Shown: positions 37,504 to 47,251, counted from the first letter of the stretch. The stretch is DNA of 64,000 nt from Desulfovibrio sp. (GCF_034006445.1 NZ_JAVESS010000001.1:310001-374000); one strand, 5' to 3'. Notes: a model not told the origin generated them from the sequence alone. Numbers and translations are program-made.

Positions 37504-38061
37504 TTATTTGCTCAGCCCAAGCTCATCGGCGTGGGCGCGCATGGCTTCAATGGCCAAAGCCAGAAAGGCGTCAAGTTCAAGCCCGGCTTCGGCACACTGA
37601 CGTATATTCTCGCGGCTGACGCTGGCAGCAAAGGCCTTGTCTTTCATCTTTTTCTTGACGCTTTTTACTTCCATGCCTTCCATGCCCGTGGGGCGCATGA
37701 GGGCCGCGGCACTGATAAGGCCGGTAACGCTTTCACCACAGCGCAGCGCATAGTCGAAACGGGTTTCGGCCCTGCCCCCGTTCATCTCTGCGGCATGGGC
37801 GCGTATGGCGGCAAGGGCTGGTTCCGGCAGTTTGTCTGCCAGCAGGTCGGCGCTGTCCAGACCGTGACGCTGCGGGTTGTCCGCCGTGGTCGGGTAGTCC
37901 AGATCGTGCAGCAGGCCAGTAATGGCCCATACCTCTTCATCTTCATTCAGATGGCGCGCCAGCGCCCGCATGATGGCCTCTGTGGCCAGGGCATGCTGCA
38001 TGAGGGACGGGGGGGTGGCATGGGCAGCGAGAAGCTGTAAAGCATCATTTCTTTGTATCAT
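37504..38061 (-). CDS. HD-domain protein
   Basis: 185 aa from ATG 38061 (AGGAGC upstream; the longer frame above it is not conserved in character). ALATEAIMRALARHL, then ITGLLHDLDYPTTAD with the HD pair near residue 57 and RHGLDSADLLADKLPE, as in small HD hydrolases that act on nucleotides or phosphate esters. Substrate unknown. First gene of the HD-pfk-addA-addB operon, 17 bases before pfk. Confidence 0.75.
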   Translation of the reverse strand: MIQRNDALQLLAAHATPPSLMQHALATEAIMRALARHLNEDEEVWAITGLLHDLDYPTTADNPQRHGLDSADLLADKLPEPALAAIRAHAAEMNGGRAETRFDYALRCGESVTGLISAAALMRPTGMEGMEVKSVKKKMKDKAFAASVSRENIRQCAEAGLELDAFLALAIEAMRAHADELGLSK

Positions 38062-38404
38062 CGTGGTAGCTCCTGTATCATGTGTAATGTAAAGCAGGGC
38101 AGGGGTGAAGGCAAGTCGGGCCAGCGTGTTGCCCCCTTTTGTCGCGCAATGGTAACAGGCCAGCAACCATTTTCCATACATGCGCCCGCTTTGTCGACGT
38201 GCTTGCACAAGTAGGCATTGCAGGGCTAAACTCCGCCAAGCCCTGTTTGGCGATCTGCGCCTGCCTGCCTTTGAAGCGCGGAAGCTTTGCCCGTAATGGC
38301 TTGTCACATGCCCTGTTCGGGGGGCTACGGTTGACAGCGGGCTTTTTATGTCCGAAAAGAATTTTTTTGGAAATCGTTTCACAAGGTTTTGTACCGTGAC
38401 CTCA
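38062..38404. other. Divergent intergenic region between HD gene and ricT
   Basis: About 340 bases without a supported gene. Promoters for both directions are expected here but I see no convincing -35/-10 pair. The ricT frame is open back to ATG 38348. Confidence 0.4.
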
Positions 38405-39493
38405 ATGCCCATATATGGCCTGCGTTTTCGTTCGCTTGGCCAGACAAGCTATTACAGTGGTCCTGCCGGTCTCAATCCGGGGGAACATGTGCTTATTGAA
38501 GCCGAACAGGGGCATGCGCTGGCCGTCATTGTCTCTGGCCCGGCTCGTCCGCTGTCTGATCAGGAAGAACCGCTGCCGCAGATTTTACGTCTGGCCAGTC
38601 CCGAAGACGTACGGCGCGGCGAGGCCAATGAGCAGTTGAGCAGGGAGGCGCAGGCCTTTTGCCGTCAGTGCATCCGCCAGCGCGATCTGGATATGAAGCT
38701 TGTGGATGTGGAAGTCTTTTTTGACCGCAGCAAACTCATTTTTTACTTCACAGCGCCCTCGCGCATTGATTTTCGCGACCTTGTGAAGGATCTTGTACGC
38801 GAGTACCGCGCCCGCATTGAGTTGCGGCAGATCGGCGTTCGCCACGAAACCCAGATGGTGGGCGCTGTGGGCAACTGTGGAATGGTCTGCTGCTGCCGCC
38901 GTTATTTGCGAAAGTTTGCGCCCGTGACCATACGCATGGCCAAGGAGCAAAACCTTTTTCTCAATCCCGCCAAGATATCCGGCATTTGCGGCCGTTTGCT
39001 CTGCTGCCTTTCGTATGAGCAGGAAAATTACGATCACTTCCATAAAAACTGCCCCCGGCTCGGCAAGAAATACCAGACAGACAAAGGCGCCATGAAGGTG
39101 CTGCGGGCCAATATGTTCCGCAACTCGCTGGCCGTGCTCACCGAGGCCAATGAAGAGCTTGAGCTTACGCTTGAGGAGTGGCAGGCCCTTTCGCCGCACC
39201 GGCCCGAATCCGTGCAAAATCCGCAAAATCCGCCACGCCAGGCCCCCAAGGCCCAGGTTGGTGACGGTCTGCTGGTAGTTTCCGCTGCGCCGGACAATCT
39301 TGATCAGCTTGATATGATGGATGAGCTTTTTCCGCATGAAGAGCCTGAATTGCAGCGCGGCCAGGAAAATGGCGGCGATGGTGCGGGATTTGCCCACAAT
39401 GACGCAGCCAATGGCGATGCTGGCGGCGGGCAGGGCGACCCCGGCAAGCCGCGCCGCAAGCGGCGTCGCAAGCCGCACAGCAGGGCAGAGTAA
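38405..39493 (+). CDS. ricT: PSP1/RicT-like iron-sulfur protein
   Basis: 362 aa from ATG 38405 (MPIYGLRFRSLGQTSYY); an in-frame ATG at 38348 would add 19 residues. The PSP1 domain contains CRQCIRQRDLDMKLVDVEV, GNCGMVCCCRRYL and ISGICGRLLCCLSYE, the cysteine clusters that in RicT bind a [4Fe-4S] centre within the RicA-RicF-RicT complex affecting RNase Y. The last ~110 residues are low-complexity, ending in a Lys/Arg-rich tail (PRRKRRRKPHS) that may bind RNA. metG follows ~215 bases later, a common neighbour. Confidence 0.85.
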   Translation: MPIYGLRFRSLGQTSYYSGPAGLNPGEHVLIEAEQGHALAVIVSGPARPLSDQEEPLPQILRLASPEDVRRGEANEQLSREAQAFCRQCIRQRDLDMKLVDVEVFFDRSKLIFYFTAPSRIDFRDLVKDLVREYRARIELRQIGVRHETQMVGAVGNCGMVCCCRRYLRKFAPVTIRMAKEQNLFLNPAKISGICGRLLCCLSYEQENYDHFHKNCPRLGKKYQTDKGAMKVLRANMFRNSLAVLTEANEELELTLEEWQALSPHRPESVQNPQNPPRQAPKAQVGDGLLVVSAAPDNLDQLDMMDELFPHEEPELQRGQENGGDGAGFAHNDAANGDAGGGQGDPGKPRRKRRRKPHSRAE

Positions 39494-39709
39494 TTCAGGG
39501 CAGAGTACTTTTACGAGAACGCGTTCAAAAGGTCTGCGGTCACGCCCGCTACTGCGCCTGACCATGCAATTGACGTGGCTACGCGGTTGTAGCGGTTGCA
39601 TTTGTTCGCGACTTCACGCGAGCGCCTGCCACGCGGCCGCCCGAACGGTTCAAGCGAGAATGCTCTGATATAGAGAACACAATAGCCAAGCAAGCCTACG
39701 GAGCCTTGA

Positions 39710-41728
39710 GTGAACACCTTTTTTATCACGACGCCCATTTACTATGTCAATGCCAAACCCCATCTGGGGCATGCCTATACCACTGTCGTGGCTGATGCCA
39801 TGGCCCGGTTTCACAGGCTGCTCGGGCAGGACACGCTCTTTCTTACGGGCACGGACGAACACGGCGACAAGATCGTGCAGGCTGCTGAAAAAGAAGGTAA
39901 ATCTCCCAAGGAATTTGTGGACGGCATCAGCGCCCTTTTTCAGTCTCTCTGGCCCAAGCTGGATATTGCCAACGACCGCTTTGTGCGCACCACCGATGAG
40001 GCGCACAAGGCCTCGGTGCAGGCTTTTATGCAGAAAGTTTACGATGCCGGGGATATCTATTTCGGCGAGTTCGGCGGCCACTATTGCTATGGCTGTGAGC
40101 GCTTCTATACCGAAAAGGAACTGGAAAACGGCCTTTGCCCACAGCACCTGGTCAAGCCGGAATTTATCAGCGAAAAGAACTATTTTTTCCGCATGTCCAA
40201 GTATTTGCCCTGGCTCAAGGAGCATATTGAGCAGAATCCTTCCTTTATCCGGCCTGAGCGCTACCGCTCGGAAGTTCTGGCCATGCTGGAATCCGGCGCT
40301 TTGGAAGACCTGTGCATATCCCGGCCCAAATCGCGGCTGACCTGGGGCATAGAACTGCCCTTTGACAAGGATTATGTGTGCTATGTCTGGTTTGACGCCC
40401 TTATCAACTACATAAGCGCACTGAACTGGCCTGACGGCAAGGACTTTGAGCATTTCTGGCCGGGCGAGCACCTTGTTGCCAAGGATATCCTCAAACCGCA
40501 TGCCGTGTTCTGGCCCACCATGCTCAAGGCGGCTGGGCTGCCTCAGTACAAGCATCTTGATGTGCATGGCTACTGGCTTGTGCGTGATACCAAGATGTCA
40601 AAATCACTTGGCAATGTGGTTGAGCCTGAAGCCATGAGCCAGCGCTTTGGCACGGACGCCTTCCGCTATTTTCTGCTGCGTGAAATGCACTTCGGATCGG
40701 ACGCCAGCTTCAGCGATGAGGCCCTGATCAGCCGCATCAACGCTGACCTTGCCAATGATTTGGGCAATCTTTTCAGCCGGGTGCTTTCAATGACCGCCAA
40801 GTATTTCGGCAGTCGGATTCCCGCCCCCAAGGCATTTGATGAAGCTGATGAAGCCATTATTGAACTGACCGCCACGGCCATGCGCAACTTCAGCCAGCTT
40901 TTCGGCAACGTGCAGTTTTCCCAGGGGCTTGAGTCCCTGTGGGAACTGGTGCGCGCCCTGAACAAGTACGTGGACAGTCAGGGGCCCTGGGCCTTGCACA
41001 AGCAGGGCAATATGGAGCGCCTCGCCACTGTCATGTATGTGCTTCTGTCGGCCATGCGCAAAACGGCAGTGTGCCTGTGGCCGGTTATGCCGGTAGCCTG
41101 CGCAAAGATGCTGGAACAGCTCGGCCAGCCCGTGGAGCCTGGAATGCCTCCCGTGCGTGCCCTTGAAGCCGAGATGGACAATTTTGACGGGCTTGTGCCG
41201 GGCACGGCGGTGGCCGAGGCTTCAAATCTTTTCCCGCGCATCGAGGTGAAAAAGGACTCCGGCGAGGCCGATAAAGCCAAGGCTGCCAAGGCGGAAAAAA
41301 AAGCTGCCAAGCAGCAGAACGCGGCCAACAGCCAGCCCAAGGCCGTGAACGCCGACGCTGATCAGGTCGGCGCGGATCTGACTGGCGCGGCAGCGGGCAA
41401 GCCAAACATAGATTTTGATCATTTCAAAGCTTTGGACATGCGCATAGGAACGGTGCTGGTAGCTGAAAAGCATCCCAATGCCGACCGCATCCTGCGTCTT
41501 GAAATTGACTTTGGTGAAGGGCAGCCCCGCCAGATACTGTCTGGCCTGGCCGAGCACTATTCACCAGAGGCAATGGTGGGAAAACGTGTTTGTGCAGTGC
41601 TTAACCTTGAGCCGCGCAAGATTCGCGGTCTCGTGTCGCACGGCATGGTGCTTACGGCCGGAAATGATTCGGGCCTGACCCTGCTTGGGCTGGATTCCGA
41701 CGTTCCCAACGGCAGTGAAATAGCGTAG
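39710..41728 (+). CDS. metG: Methionyl-tRNA synthetase
   Basis: 672 aa; start is GTG 39710 with GGAG upstream. Class I signature PHLGHAYT near residue 20 (HIGH) and DTKMSKSLGN near residue 298 (KMSKS); the zinc-site region has a reduced CYGCERFYTEKEL...LCP pattern. The C-terminus is a separate tRNA-binding OB domain (FDHFKALDMRIGTVLVAEKHPNADRILRLEI) after a Lys/Ala-rich linker. The 39494-39709 leader contains GC-rich inverted sequences without an evident gene. Confidence 0.96.
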   Translation: MNTFFITTPIYYVNAKPHLGHAYTTVVADAMARFHRLLGQDTLFLTGTDEHGDKIVQAAEKEGKSPKEFVDGISALFQSLWPKLDIANDRFVRTTDEAHKASVQAFMQKVYDAGDIYFGEFGGHYCYGCERFYTEKELENGLCPQHLVKPEFISEKNYFFRMSKYLPWLKEHIEQNPSFIRPERYRSEVLAMLESGALEDLCISRPKSRLTWGIELPFDKDYVCYVWFDALINYISALNWPDGKDFEHFWPGEHLVAKDILKPHAVFWPTMLKAAGLPQYKHLDVHGYWLVRDTKMSKSLGNVVEPEAMSQRFGTDAFRYFLLREMHFGSDASFSDEALISRINADLANDLGNLFSRVLSMTAKYFGSRIPAPKAFDEADEAIIELTATAMRNFSQLFGNVQFSQGLESLWELVRALNKYVDSQGPWALHKQGNMERLATVMYVLLSAMRKTAVCLWPVMPVACAKMLEQLGQPVEPGMPPVRALEAEMDNFDGLVPGTAVAEASNLFPRIEVKKDSGEADKAKAAKAEKKAAKQQNAANSQPKAVNADADQVGADLTGAAAGKPNIDFDHFKALDMRIGTVLVAEKHPNADRILRLEIDFGEGQPRQILSGLAEHYSPEAMVGKRVCAVLNLEPRKIRGLVSHGMVLTAGNDSGLTLLGLDSDVPNGSEIA

Positions 41729-41739
41729 TGCCCGGCTTG

Positions 41740-41882
41740 GAGCATTACCTTTGAATAAGGTTACATGCTCTGACACTGCACGAGGTGAAGAGCGCGCAAC
41801 GTGGCGTGGATTCTGCCGAAGATTGCGTATTTCGGCAGAATACCGCATGGAAGCGTCAAGCCTTTTAAAGTTGCTCTGATCG
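41740..41882 (+). repeat. 3'-end structured repeat C, copy 2 (after metG)
   Basis: Starts about 11 bases after the metG stop in the same orientation as metG and aligns with 25561-25704 read from pyrG. The stem ATTCTGCCGA/TCGGCAGAAT replaces ATTCAGCCG/CGGCTGAAT of copy 1, keeping pairing. Also GAGCAT..TACC pairs with GGTTACATGCTC. Confidence 0.6.
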
Positions 41883-41914
41883 TGTGGCTGGCGTAGTTCC
41901 TGGGGGCGGGCTGA

Positions 41915-42109
41915 TCAGTCCGCCTTGCTACAGGGCTTTTGTTGAAACAGACGCTCCAGGGCCATGGCATCCAGCGGAGTAAGGTTGAAGCGCATGCCTG
42001 TTTCATCCAGCAGCGTGGTCAGGCTTTTGTCAGGATGGTGCGCGCGTTCTTCCGACAGATAGGCAGCGGCTTTACGTACCAGCTCGCCCTGCGGCATAAT
42101 GGTATTCAT
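41915..42109 (-). CDS. Small conserved-type protein, 64 aa
   Basis: ATG 42109 (AGGACG upstream) to TGA at 41915. Sequence MNTIMPQGELVRKAAAYLSEE, then a helix-rich RFNLTPLDAMALERLFQ. No signal or membrane segment. Composition and a plausible ribosome site support it; I do not recognise the family. The longer frame above 42109 is not supported. Confidence 0.6.
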   Translation of the reverse strand: MNTIMPQGELVRKAAAYLSEERAHHPDKSLTTLLDETGMRFNLTPLDAMALERLFQQKPCSKAD

Positions 42110-42254
42110 GGCATACGTCCTTTTTTTCACCCATAACCGTTTGACCGTTTTTTGGCAATAACGGAACATCAATACGCGAGTATGCGGTGCCCGCCACGCG
42201 CCTACACGCCCAAGCCAGCGATTCGCCGCACGGCGCGCAATACAGAGGCCAGTT

Positions 42255-43052
42255 ATGGACAACTTGCTCACTGCCTTTATTCTGAGCATTGTTGAGGGAC
42301 TAACAGAATTTTTGCCGGTGTCTTCCTCCGGCCACCTCATTCTTGTTGGCGATTTGCTCGGTTTTGCCGGTGAAAAGGCGGCCACCTTTGACGTTGTTAT
42401 TCAGCTCGGGGCCATTCTTGCGGTTGTGGTGCTTTACTGGAAGCGGTTTTGGGGCCTGGTTCGCCCCCAGCCCTATGTCCGCTTTGCGGGCATGCGCGGC
42501 ATTACACTGCTTATTCTTACGTCGTTGCCTGCCTGCGTTCTTGGCCTTCTGCTGCATTCCTACATCAAGGAATTCCTGTTCCGCCCGGCCACCGTGCTTA
42601 TTGCTCTGGTGGTGGGCGCGCTGTGCATGATCTTTGTTGAAAAGCGCAAGTTCAAGACAACCTGCATCAGCCTTGACGACATGACGCCAAAGCTGGCCCT
42701 GGGCATCGGCTGCTTTCAGTGCCTTGCCCTCTGGCCCGGTTTTTCGCGCTCTGCGGCAACCATAATGGGCGGCATGCTCTTGGGGGCCAAAAGGCCTTTG
42801 GCAGCGGAGTATTCCTTTATTGCGGCTGTACCCATTATGGTGGCGGCCACTGGCTACGATCTGCTGAAAAACCTGAGTATGTTCACTTCTGCCGATATTC
42901 CCTTTTTTCTTGTGGGCATGATCGGCTCTTTTGTGTCAGCCTTGCTGGCGGTGAAGGTTTTTGTAGCCCTGGTGGGGCGCATGACCCTGGTGCCCTTTGC
43001 CGTTTACCGGCTGCTCATCGCGCCCTTTGTGTATTATTTTATGGTGAACTGA
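42255..43052 (+). CDS. uppP: Undecaprenyl-diphosphate phosphatase
   Basis: 265 aa, about eight membrane helices. Recycles C55-PP to C55-P for cell-wall and LPS synthesis; gives bacitracin tolerance. Motif LSIVEGLTEFLPVSSSGHLIL near residue 10-30 has the catalytic Glu/His, and GFSRSAATIMGGMLLGAKRPLAAEYSF is the second BacA motif with the catalytic Arg. Confidence 0.96.
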   Translation: MDNLLTAFILSIVEGLTEFLPVSSSGHLILVGDLLGFAGEKAATFDVVIQLGAILAVVVLYWKRFWGLVRPQPYVRFAGMRGITLLILTSLPACVLGLLLHSYIKEFLFRPATVLIALVVGALCMIFVEKRKFKTTCISLDDMTPKLALGIGCFQCLALWPGFSRSAATIMGGMLLGAKRPLAAEYSFIAAVPIMVAATGYDLLKNLSMFTSADIPFFLVGMIGSFVSALLAVKVFVALVGRMTLVPFAVYRLLIAPFVYYFMVN

Positions 43053-43184
43053 GCCGCGCGCCATCCAGGCTGCCCAATGCCACGGGCCGAAAATTGATAG
43101 GGGGCGGGGTGTTGGAAAAATTTTGCTTGCCAAGGCCGGTCAAATCTTATATTTAAATCGTCGCGCTGCCTGAGGGCAGCACAC

Positions 43185-43261
43185 GGCAAGGTAGCTCAGT
43201 TGGTTAGAGCATGCGGTTCATACCCGCAGTGTCGGGGGTTCAAATCCCTCCCTTGCTACCA
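43185..43261 (+). tRNA. tRNA-Met (CAT), elongator type
   Basis: 77 nt with encoded CCA. Acceptor GGCAAGG pairs CCTTGCT (one G-U); anticodon arm TGCGG-TTCATAC-CCGCA; T-arm GGGGGTTCAAATCCCTC. G1 and pairing at 1-72 argue against initiator. A tRNA-Ile(CAT) read by TilS-modified lysidine cannot be strictly excluded. Confidence 0.93.
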
Positions 43262-43299
43262 GAGTACTATGGGCGCTGAAACTAAGTGCCAAAAATAAA

Positions 43300-43361
43300 A
43301 GGCGCTTATGCTTCGATGGGTACGTTAACTGTACACAGAAGCATAAGCGCCTCGTTTTTTT
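43300..43361 (+). terminator. Rho-independent terminator after tRNA-Met
   Basis: 15-bp perfect stem AGGCGCTTATGCTTC (43300-43314) / GAAGCATAAGCGCCT (43338-43352) with a 23-base loop that itself holds GTAC...GTAC, then a T7 run. Confidence 0.8.
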
Positions 43362-43368
43362 ATCTCTC

Positions 43369-43617
43369 TTGGGGTCGCCAAGCGTCTGTGCAATGGCCCC
43401 GTGGGCCACTTCTGAGGTGGATGTGCCCTTGGTGCGGGCTACGATTGAAAAACAGGTACTCACAGGTTATACGGCTTGTCCCGCCGCGGAACAGCAGCGC
43501 AGACATCCTGCCACTTCGTTGCGGTGCGCACCTGCGCATACATCCGCTGAGCAGTTTCACCGTGAAGTGGTTTTGCCTGCGCTAAGGGTTCAGGCCATGT
43601 CGTGTCAAACAGACTGA
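43369..43617 (+). other. Gap with unassigned 82-codon open frame
   Basis: Between the tRNA-Met terminator and the DUF362 gene one frame stays open (starting TTG), encoding an 82-residue product with MAPWATSEVDVPLVRATIEK and four Cys. No ribosome site; it could be a relic of an element near the tRNA, but I recognise no family. Otherwise nothing seen in 43362-43642. Confidence 0.2.
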
Positions 43618-43642
43618 TTTGAGTGGGGCGGAGGAGAATACA

Positions 43643-44635
43643 ATGGATGGGGCAATTAGCAGATGCGCCCTCACTGAAGAGGACGCAGCCGTGCTGCGTA
43701 CCGTGGCCATGACAGGCAAAGGGGCTTTTACCCAGGGGCTGGAAGGAGCGACTGTATATTTTACCAGAGATATCAGTTCCGTCGGGCTGACAAAAATCTA
43801 CGGGCATCTGATGCAGGGCCGTTCGTTGCCGGGGAGGGTGGCGGTGAAGCTGCACTCTGGAGAACCGGGGGGGCAGAACTATCCCGCGCCAGCGTTGATC
43901 AAAGATCTTGTGCAGTCTGTGAGCGGAACCATCGTTGAGTGCAATACTGCCTATGCCGGAAAGCGCTTCAATACGGCAGACCATATGGTCGCCCTCAAGG
44001 AACACGGTTTTACGGAGATTGCTCCGGTCGATATCATGGATGAAAACGGCTCCATCAGTCTGCCGTTTGCGCGGGGCAAGCACATCACAGAAAATTACGT
44101 TGGCGCGCATTTTGCCAACTACGATTCCTTCGTGATTTTATCCCACTTCAAAGGACACGCCATGGCGGGTTTTGGCGGGGCCATCAAGAATGTGGCCATC
44201 GGCATTGCTTCCGCTGAAGGAAAAATGTGGATCCACACCGGCGGAGAAACTCGGGCCCTTGGCAAATTCATCCGATGCTACAAGGTAAAAAAAGAACTGT
44301 TTCTGGAATCAATGGCTGAAGCGGCAGGTTCTGTGGTTGAAAAACTGGGTACGGACAGAATCGTTTATGTCAGCCTGATGAACAACCTGTCCATTGACTG
44401 TGATTGCAACAAGAATCCCGCGCCTGCAGAGCTGGACGACATTGGCGTTCTGGCATCCTTTGACCCTGTGGCCCTGGATCGGGCCTGCGTTGACCTTGTT
44501 TATGCCGCAGACAGCGAAAAAAACGCTTCGTTGCGTGAACGTATTGAGTCCCGCAATGGGATACATGTGCTTGATCACGCCGAATCACTCGGAATTGGCC
44601 GTCAGCAGTATACGCTTGTGGGCATTGACGCATGA
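43643..44635 (+). CDS. DUF362-family protein lacking ferredoxin domain
   Basis: 330 aa; ATG 43643 follows GGCGGAGGAG at good spacing, preferred over a TTG 24 bases upstream. The DUF362 core shows VAVKLHSGEPG, VECNTAYAGKRFNTADH, VILSHFKGHAMAGFGGAIKNVAIG, and GVLASFDPVALDRACVDLV. Only a CDC pair near residue 250 remains where many relatives have a [4Fe-4S] ferredoxin module. Often annotated as an iron-sulfur cluster-binding protein of unknown role. Not in an obvious operon. Confidence 0.75.
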   Translation: MDGAISRCALTEEDAAVLRTVAMTGKGAFTQGLEGATVYFTRDISSVGLTKIYGHLMQGRSLPGRVAVKLHSGEPGGQNYPAPALIKDLVQSVSGTIVECNTAYAGKRFNTADHMVALKEHGFTEIAPVDIMDENGSISLPFARGKHITENYVGAHFANYDSFVILSHFKGHAMAGFGGAIKNVAIGIASAEGKMWIHTGGETRALGKFIRCYKVKKELFLESMAEAAGSVVEKLGTDRIVYVSLMNNLSIDCDCNKNPAPAELDDIGVLASFDPVALDRACVDLVYAADSEKNASLRERIESRNGIHVLDHAESLGIGRQQYTLVGIDA

Positions 44636-45096
44636 CAGGCGCGGATCCGACCTTGTCAGGGAGCAGCGCAAAACCATAGTCAGCGTGTTTGGTTCGTAAA
44701 ATTCTGGGGCGCAGAAAAGAGAATCCAGGCGGGCTTTTTGAGGCTCCAGGCGGGCTTTTTTTGATGATTTTTCGTATGTGACCAGAACTGCGCACCTTGA
44801 CAAAGGCATGTAGCGGCACACCACCCCGCAGGGGAGCGACGTTGAGGGGGTTCAGGCAAAATTGCTCTGGATGTCATGCTGTGTTTATTGGCAATTGGGG
44901 AGGTTTTTAAAAAAATGATGTGTGAACAAGAATAAACGCTGATATTTTGTCGCGTTGGGGCAATTTCACTTTGAAACCACTTTGGCGCCAGTGAAAGCGC
45001 TATTGCCCGCGAAGTCTCAAGCGCCATCAGTTGGTCTGTCAGCGCTGAAGCCGAGACTGTAAAGCGCAAAAAATGCATCCTAAAAGTTGATCTCTT
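44636..45096. other. 461-bp gap with 21-bp tandem duplication
   Basis: No gene supported. CCAGGCGGGCTTTTTGAGGCT at 44725-44745 is followed by a near-copy CCAGGCGGGCTTTTTTTGAT. Around 44935-45010 AAACGCTGAT...TTTCACTTTGAAAC weakly resembles one end of repeat A, perhaps a degenerate copy. The GC level falls toward the glycosyltransferase genes. Confidence 0.4.
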
Positions 45097-46092
45097 CTAA
45101 AGGGAAGGTTCAATGTTGTGCATTGAGCATGTTTGGTCACATGATTTCCATATTTTTTTTAAATGAGTCACCACTGCCTCAGAATATATGTTGTATTTTT
45201 TACCTGTATTGTACAGCCCATCCAAAAATTTTTTACTGCGCTGTAACGCTATTTGTATCTGTGCATGTTCTGGATTCTCTTCCAGCACGACATTATATCC
45301 ATTCATGTCTTTTATGCGGTAGCGCAAAGGCACTTTCCAGTTTCGTATGCACATGTTGTAGAGATAATAGTTCAAAACAAATAGGCCGAAACCACCAGCC
45401 TCATCCTTGAATAGGCGTGCATGCTCACTCTTTTTGTCTACCCCCGTTCCTACGTACTCCGTACCTCCATAGTATCCGTGGTGTATGAAAAAATCGCGAT
45501 CGTCATAGTAATACTGAAAAAAACCAGCGCAGTTCATGCGCACCCCATAGTCCCCATCTTCTGCCCCATAAAGGCCATAGTCTTCGCTCCAGTAGCCCAG
45601 AACATCTGAGACAGCTTTTGGTATTATGATGGCGCCGCCGGGCAGGTTTTCAGTGCAAATGCCCAAAATGCCATCCTGACTTTCGATAGTGCCAGGATTC
45701 CGTCTAAGCCGCTCGGGGGTTAATGCGGGGCCAAGGGTAGACACTGGATGCCCGTGGGACCAGAGCCGAAAGAGTTTATCCAACCAGCTGACATCAATAA
45801 ATTCAATATCGTTATCAAGCTTCATGTAATAGGGGCTATCAACAGATTTCCACCCAATGTTGCAAGCGCAAGAAATACCCATGTTACAGGGGAGTAAAAA
45901 AAGATTGTCTATCAACCCGTGAGTGCGCAGTTCTACCAGTCTTTCTCGCAGCGCAGTCTCGCTTCCATTGTCAACTACGGTCACCGTAAAAGGAATACTT
46001 GTTACCGTTTTGCGCAGGGTTAGAATTGTTTTTTGCGTAAGATGAAACCGATTAAACACGGGTATGGTGATATTAAGAACGGGCGGATTCAT
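45097..46092 (-). CDS. Glycosyltransferase family 2 protein
   Basis: 331 aa from ATG 46092 (AGGATT upstream). GT-A fold: NITIPVFNRFHLTQKTILTLR, VTVVDNGSE, GISCACNIGWKSVDSPYYMKLDNDIEF with the DxD-type metal site, later LGYWSEDYGLYGAEDGDYGVRM (acceptor loop). Likely transfers a sugar to a surface polysaccharide. It is AT-rich compared with flanking genes and sits 14 bases after another GT2 gene, so the pair is a unit and probably acquired together. Confidence 0.85.
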   Translation of the reverse strand: MNPPVLNITIPVFNRFHLTQKTILTLRKTVTSIPFTVTVVDNGSETALRERLVELRTHGLIDNLFLLPCNMGISCACNIGWKSVDSPYYMKLDNDIEFIDVSWLDKLFRLWSHGHPVSTLGPALTPERLRRNPGTIESQDGILGICTENLPGGAIIIPKAVSDVLGYWSEDYGLYGAEDGDYGVRMNCAGFFQYYYDDRDFFIHHGYYGGTEYVGTGVDKKSEHARLFKDEAGGFGLFVLNYYLYNMCIRNWKVPLRYRIKDMNGYNVVLEENPEHAQIQIALQRSKKFLDGLYNTGKKYNIYSEAVVTHLKKIWKSCDQTCSMHNIEPSL

Positions 46093-46106
46093 ATATGTAA
46101 TCCTGC

Positions 46107-47033
46107 TCAATTAATTTTTATTGGTTTGTCCAAGAAAAGCTCCCATGAGAAGAGAAATAGAGATTTAATAGTTTTGAGTATTGCATCGTCATTTTTTTGA
46201 TTTAAATATTCAGATATTGTATGGTGTATGTTTGTGTAGACCTGATCTGATTCAACATGTTCTGAATATGAGCTTAAAAAACGCATGAATCGATGTATCA
46301 ATTTTTCGTCATGCTTATATAAAATTAAATCATAGAGTGTTTTGTAATGGTAAAAAAATAAATTCTTGTTTGCTATAGATTTGCTGGTTATAGAGCCATC
46401 ATGAATGCGATGATAGTAGAGCCGCTTTTCAGTAAAGGCAATTTTTTTGGCAGCATGCATTGCACAAAAATGAAACAACACATCATCAAATTTATTGTCC
46501 AAAGAAAATTTGAGTTTATTTTTGGTAATAAACTCTCGCGGTATGAGTTTTAACCATGGTGCAATAAACAGACAACTTATTTGATTTCGGATTGTATCGT
46601 TAAGCATATAAACAGAATCTGGGATTGGTGGCAGTTCTAAAAGGGAAACAGTATCACCGGAAAAATCAAATCCTGAACAAAAAGTAATATCAGTTTCTTC
46701 TCTTGTTGCCATGGCATGTAGCTCACCTAACCAGTTTTCAGCAGCCATGTCATCATGATCCATAAACGTTACATATTTTCCTTTCGCCTTATCTATTCCA
46801 AAATTCCTTGCAAAGCCGGGGCCTAAGTTTTGTATCTTATATGACGTGAATCGATGATCATAATGAACAAATTCATTAATTAAATTTGATGTGTCATCAG
46901 TTGAACCGTCAATAATCAGAGCCTCAAAATTTGCGTATGACTGCATTTCAAGGCTTGTTAATGCAAATTTTATGTATTCGCCTGAATTATGCGCTGGAAT
47001 AATTACAGTGATCAAATCCTGTACGCATCCCAT
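46107..47033 (-). CDS. Glycosyltransferase family 2 protein
   Basis: 308 aa. LITVIIPAHNSGEYIKFALTSL, ALIIDGSTDDTSNLI, GPGFARNFGIDKAKGKYVTFMDHDD (DHDD metal site) are classic GT2 motifs; the C-terminal third is helical and variable. Markedly AT-rich with codon use unlike the flanking genes. The gene is 220 bases from tRNA-Pro, a usual entry point for islands. Sugar and acceptor unknown. Confidence 0.87.
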   Translation of the reverse strand: MGCVQDLITVIIPAHNSGEYIKFALTSLEMQSYANFEALIIDGSTDDTSNLINEFVHYDHRFTSYKIQNLGPGFARNFGIDKAKGKYVTFMDHDDMAAENWLGELHAMATREETDITFCSGFDFSGDTVSLLELPPIPDSVYMLNDTIRNQISCLFIAPWLKLIPREFITKNKLKFSLDNKFDDVLFHFCAMHAAKKIAFTEKRLYYHRIHDGSITSKSIANKNLFFYHYKTLYDLILYKHDEKLIHRFMRFLSSYSEHVESDQVYTNIHHTISEYLNQKNDDAILKTIKSLFLFSWELFLDKPIKIN

Positions 47034-47251
47034 GATAAGTGCTCTTTTGACGATTTTTGTTAAAATGGCACCTAAGTGCAGCGAAGGTTGTACTGCCGGT
47101 TCCCTTTTTTGTTTGCAATATTCATAAAGTTTTTTTTATGGCAATATGAATAAAAAATCAAACTGCTGCCGTTCATAAGTATAATTGCCTGCCAGGAGGC
47201 TTACGTTTTTTTATTGCTTATATTGTGAAATTGTTTTATTTTTTTTCATGT

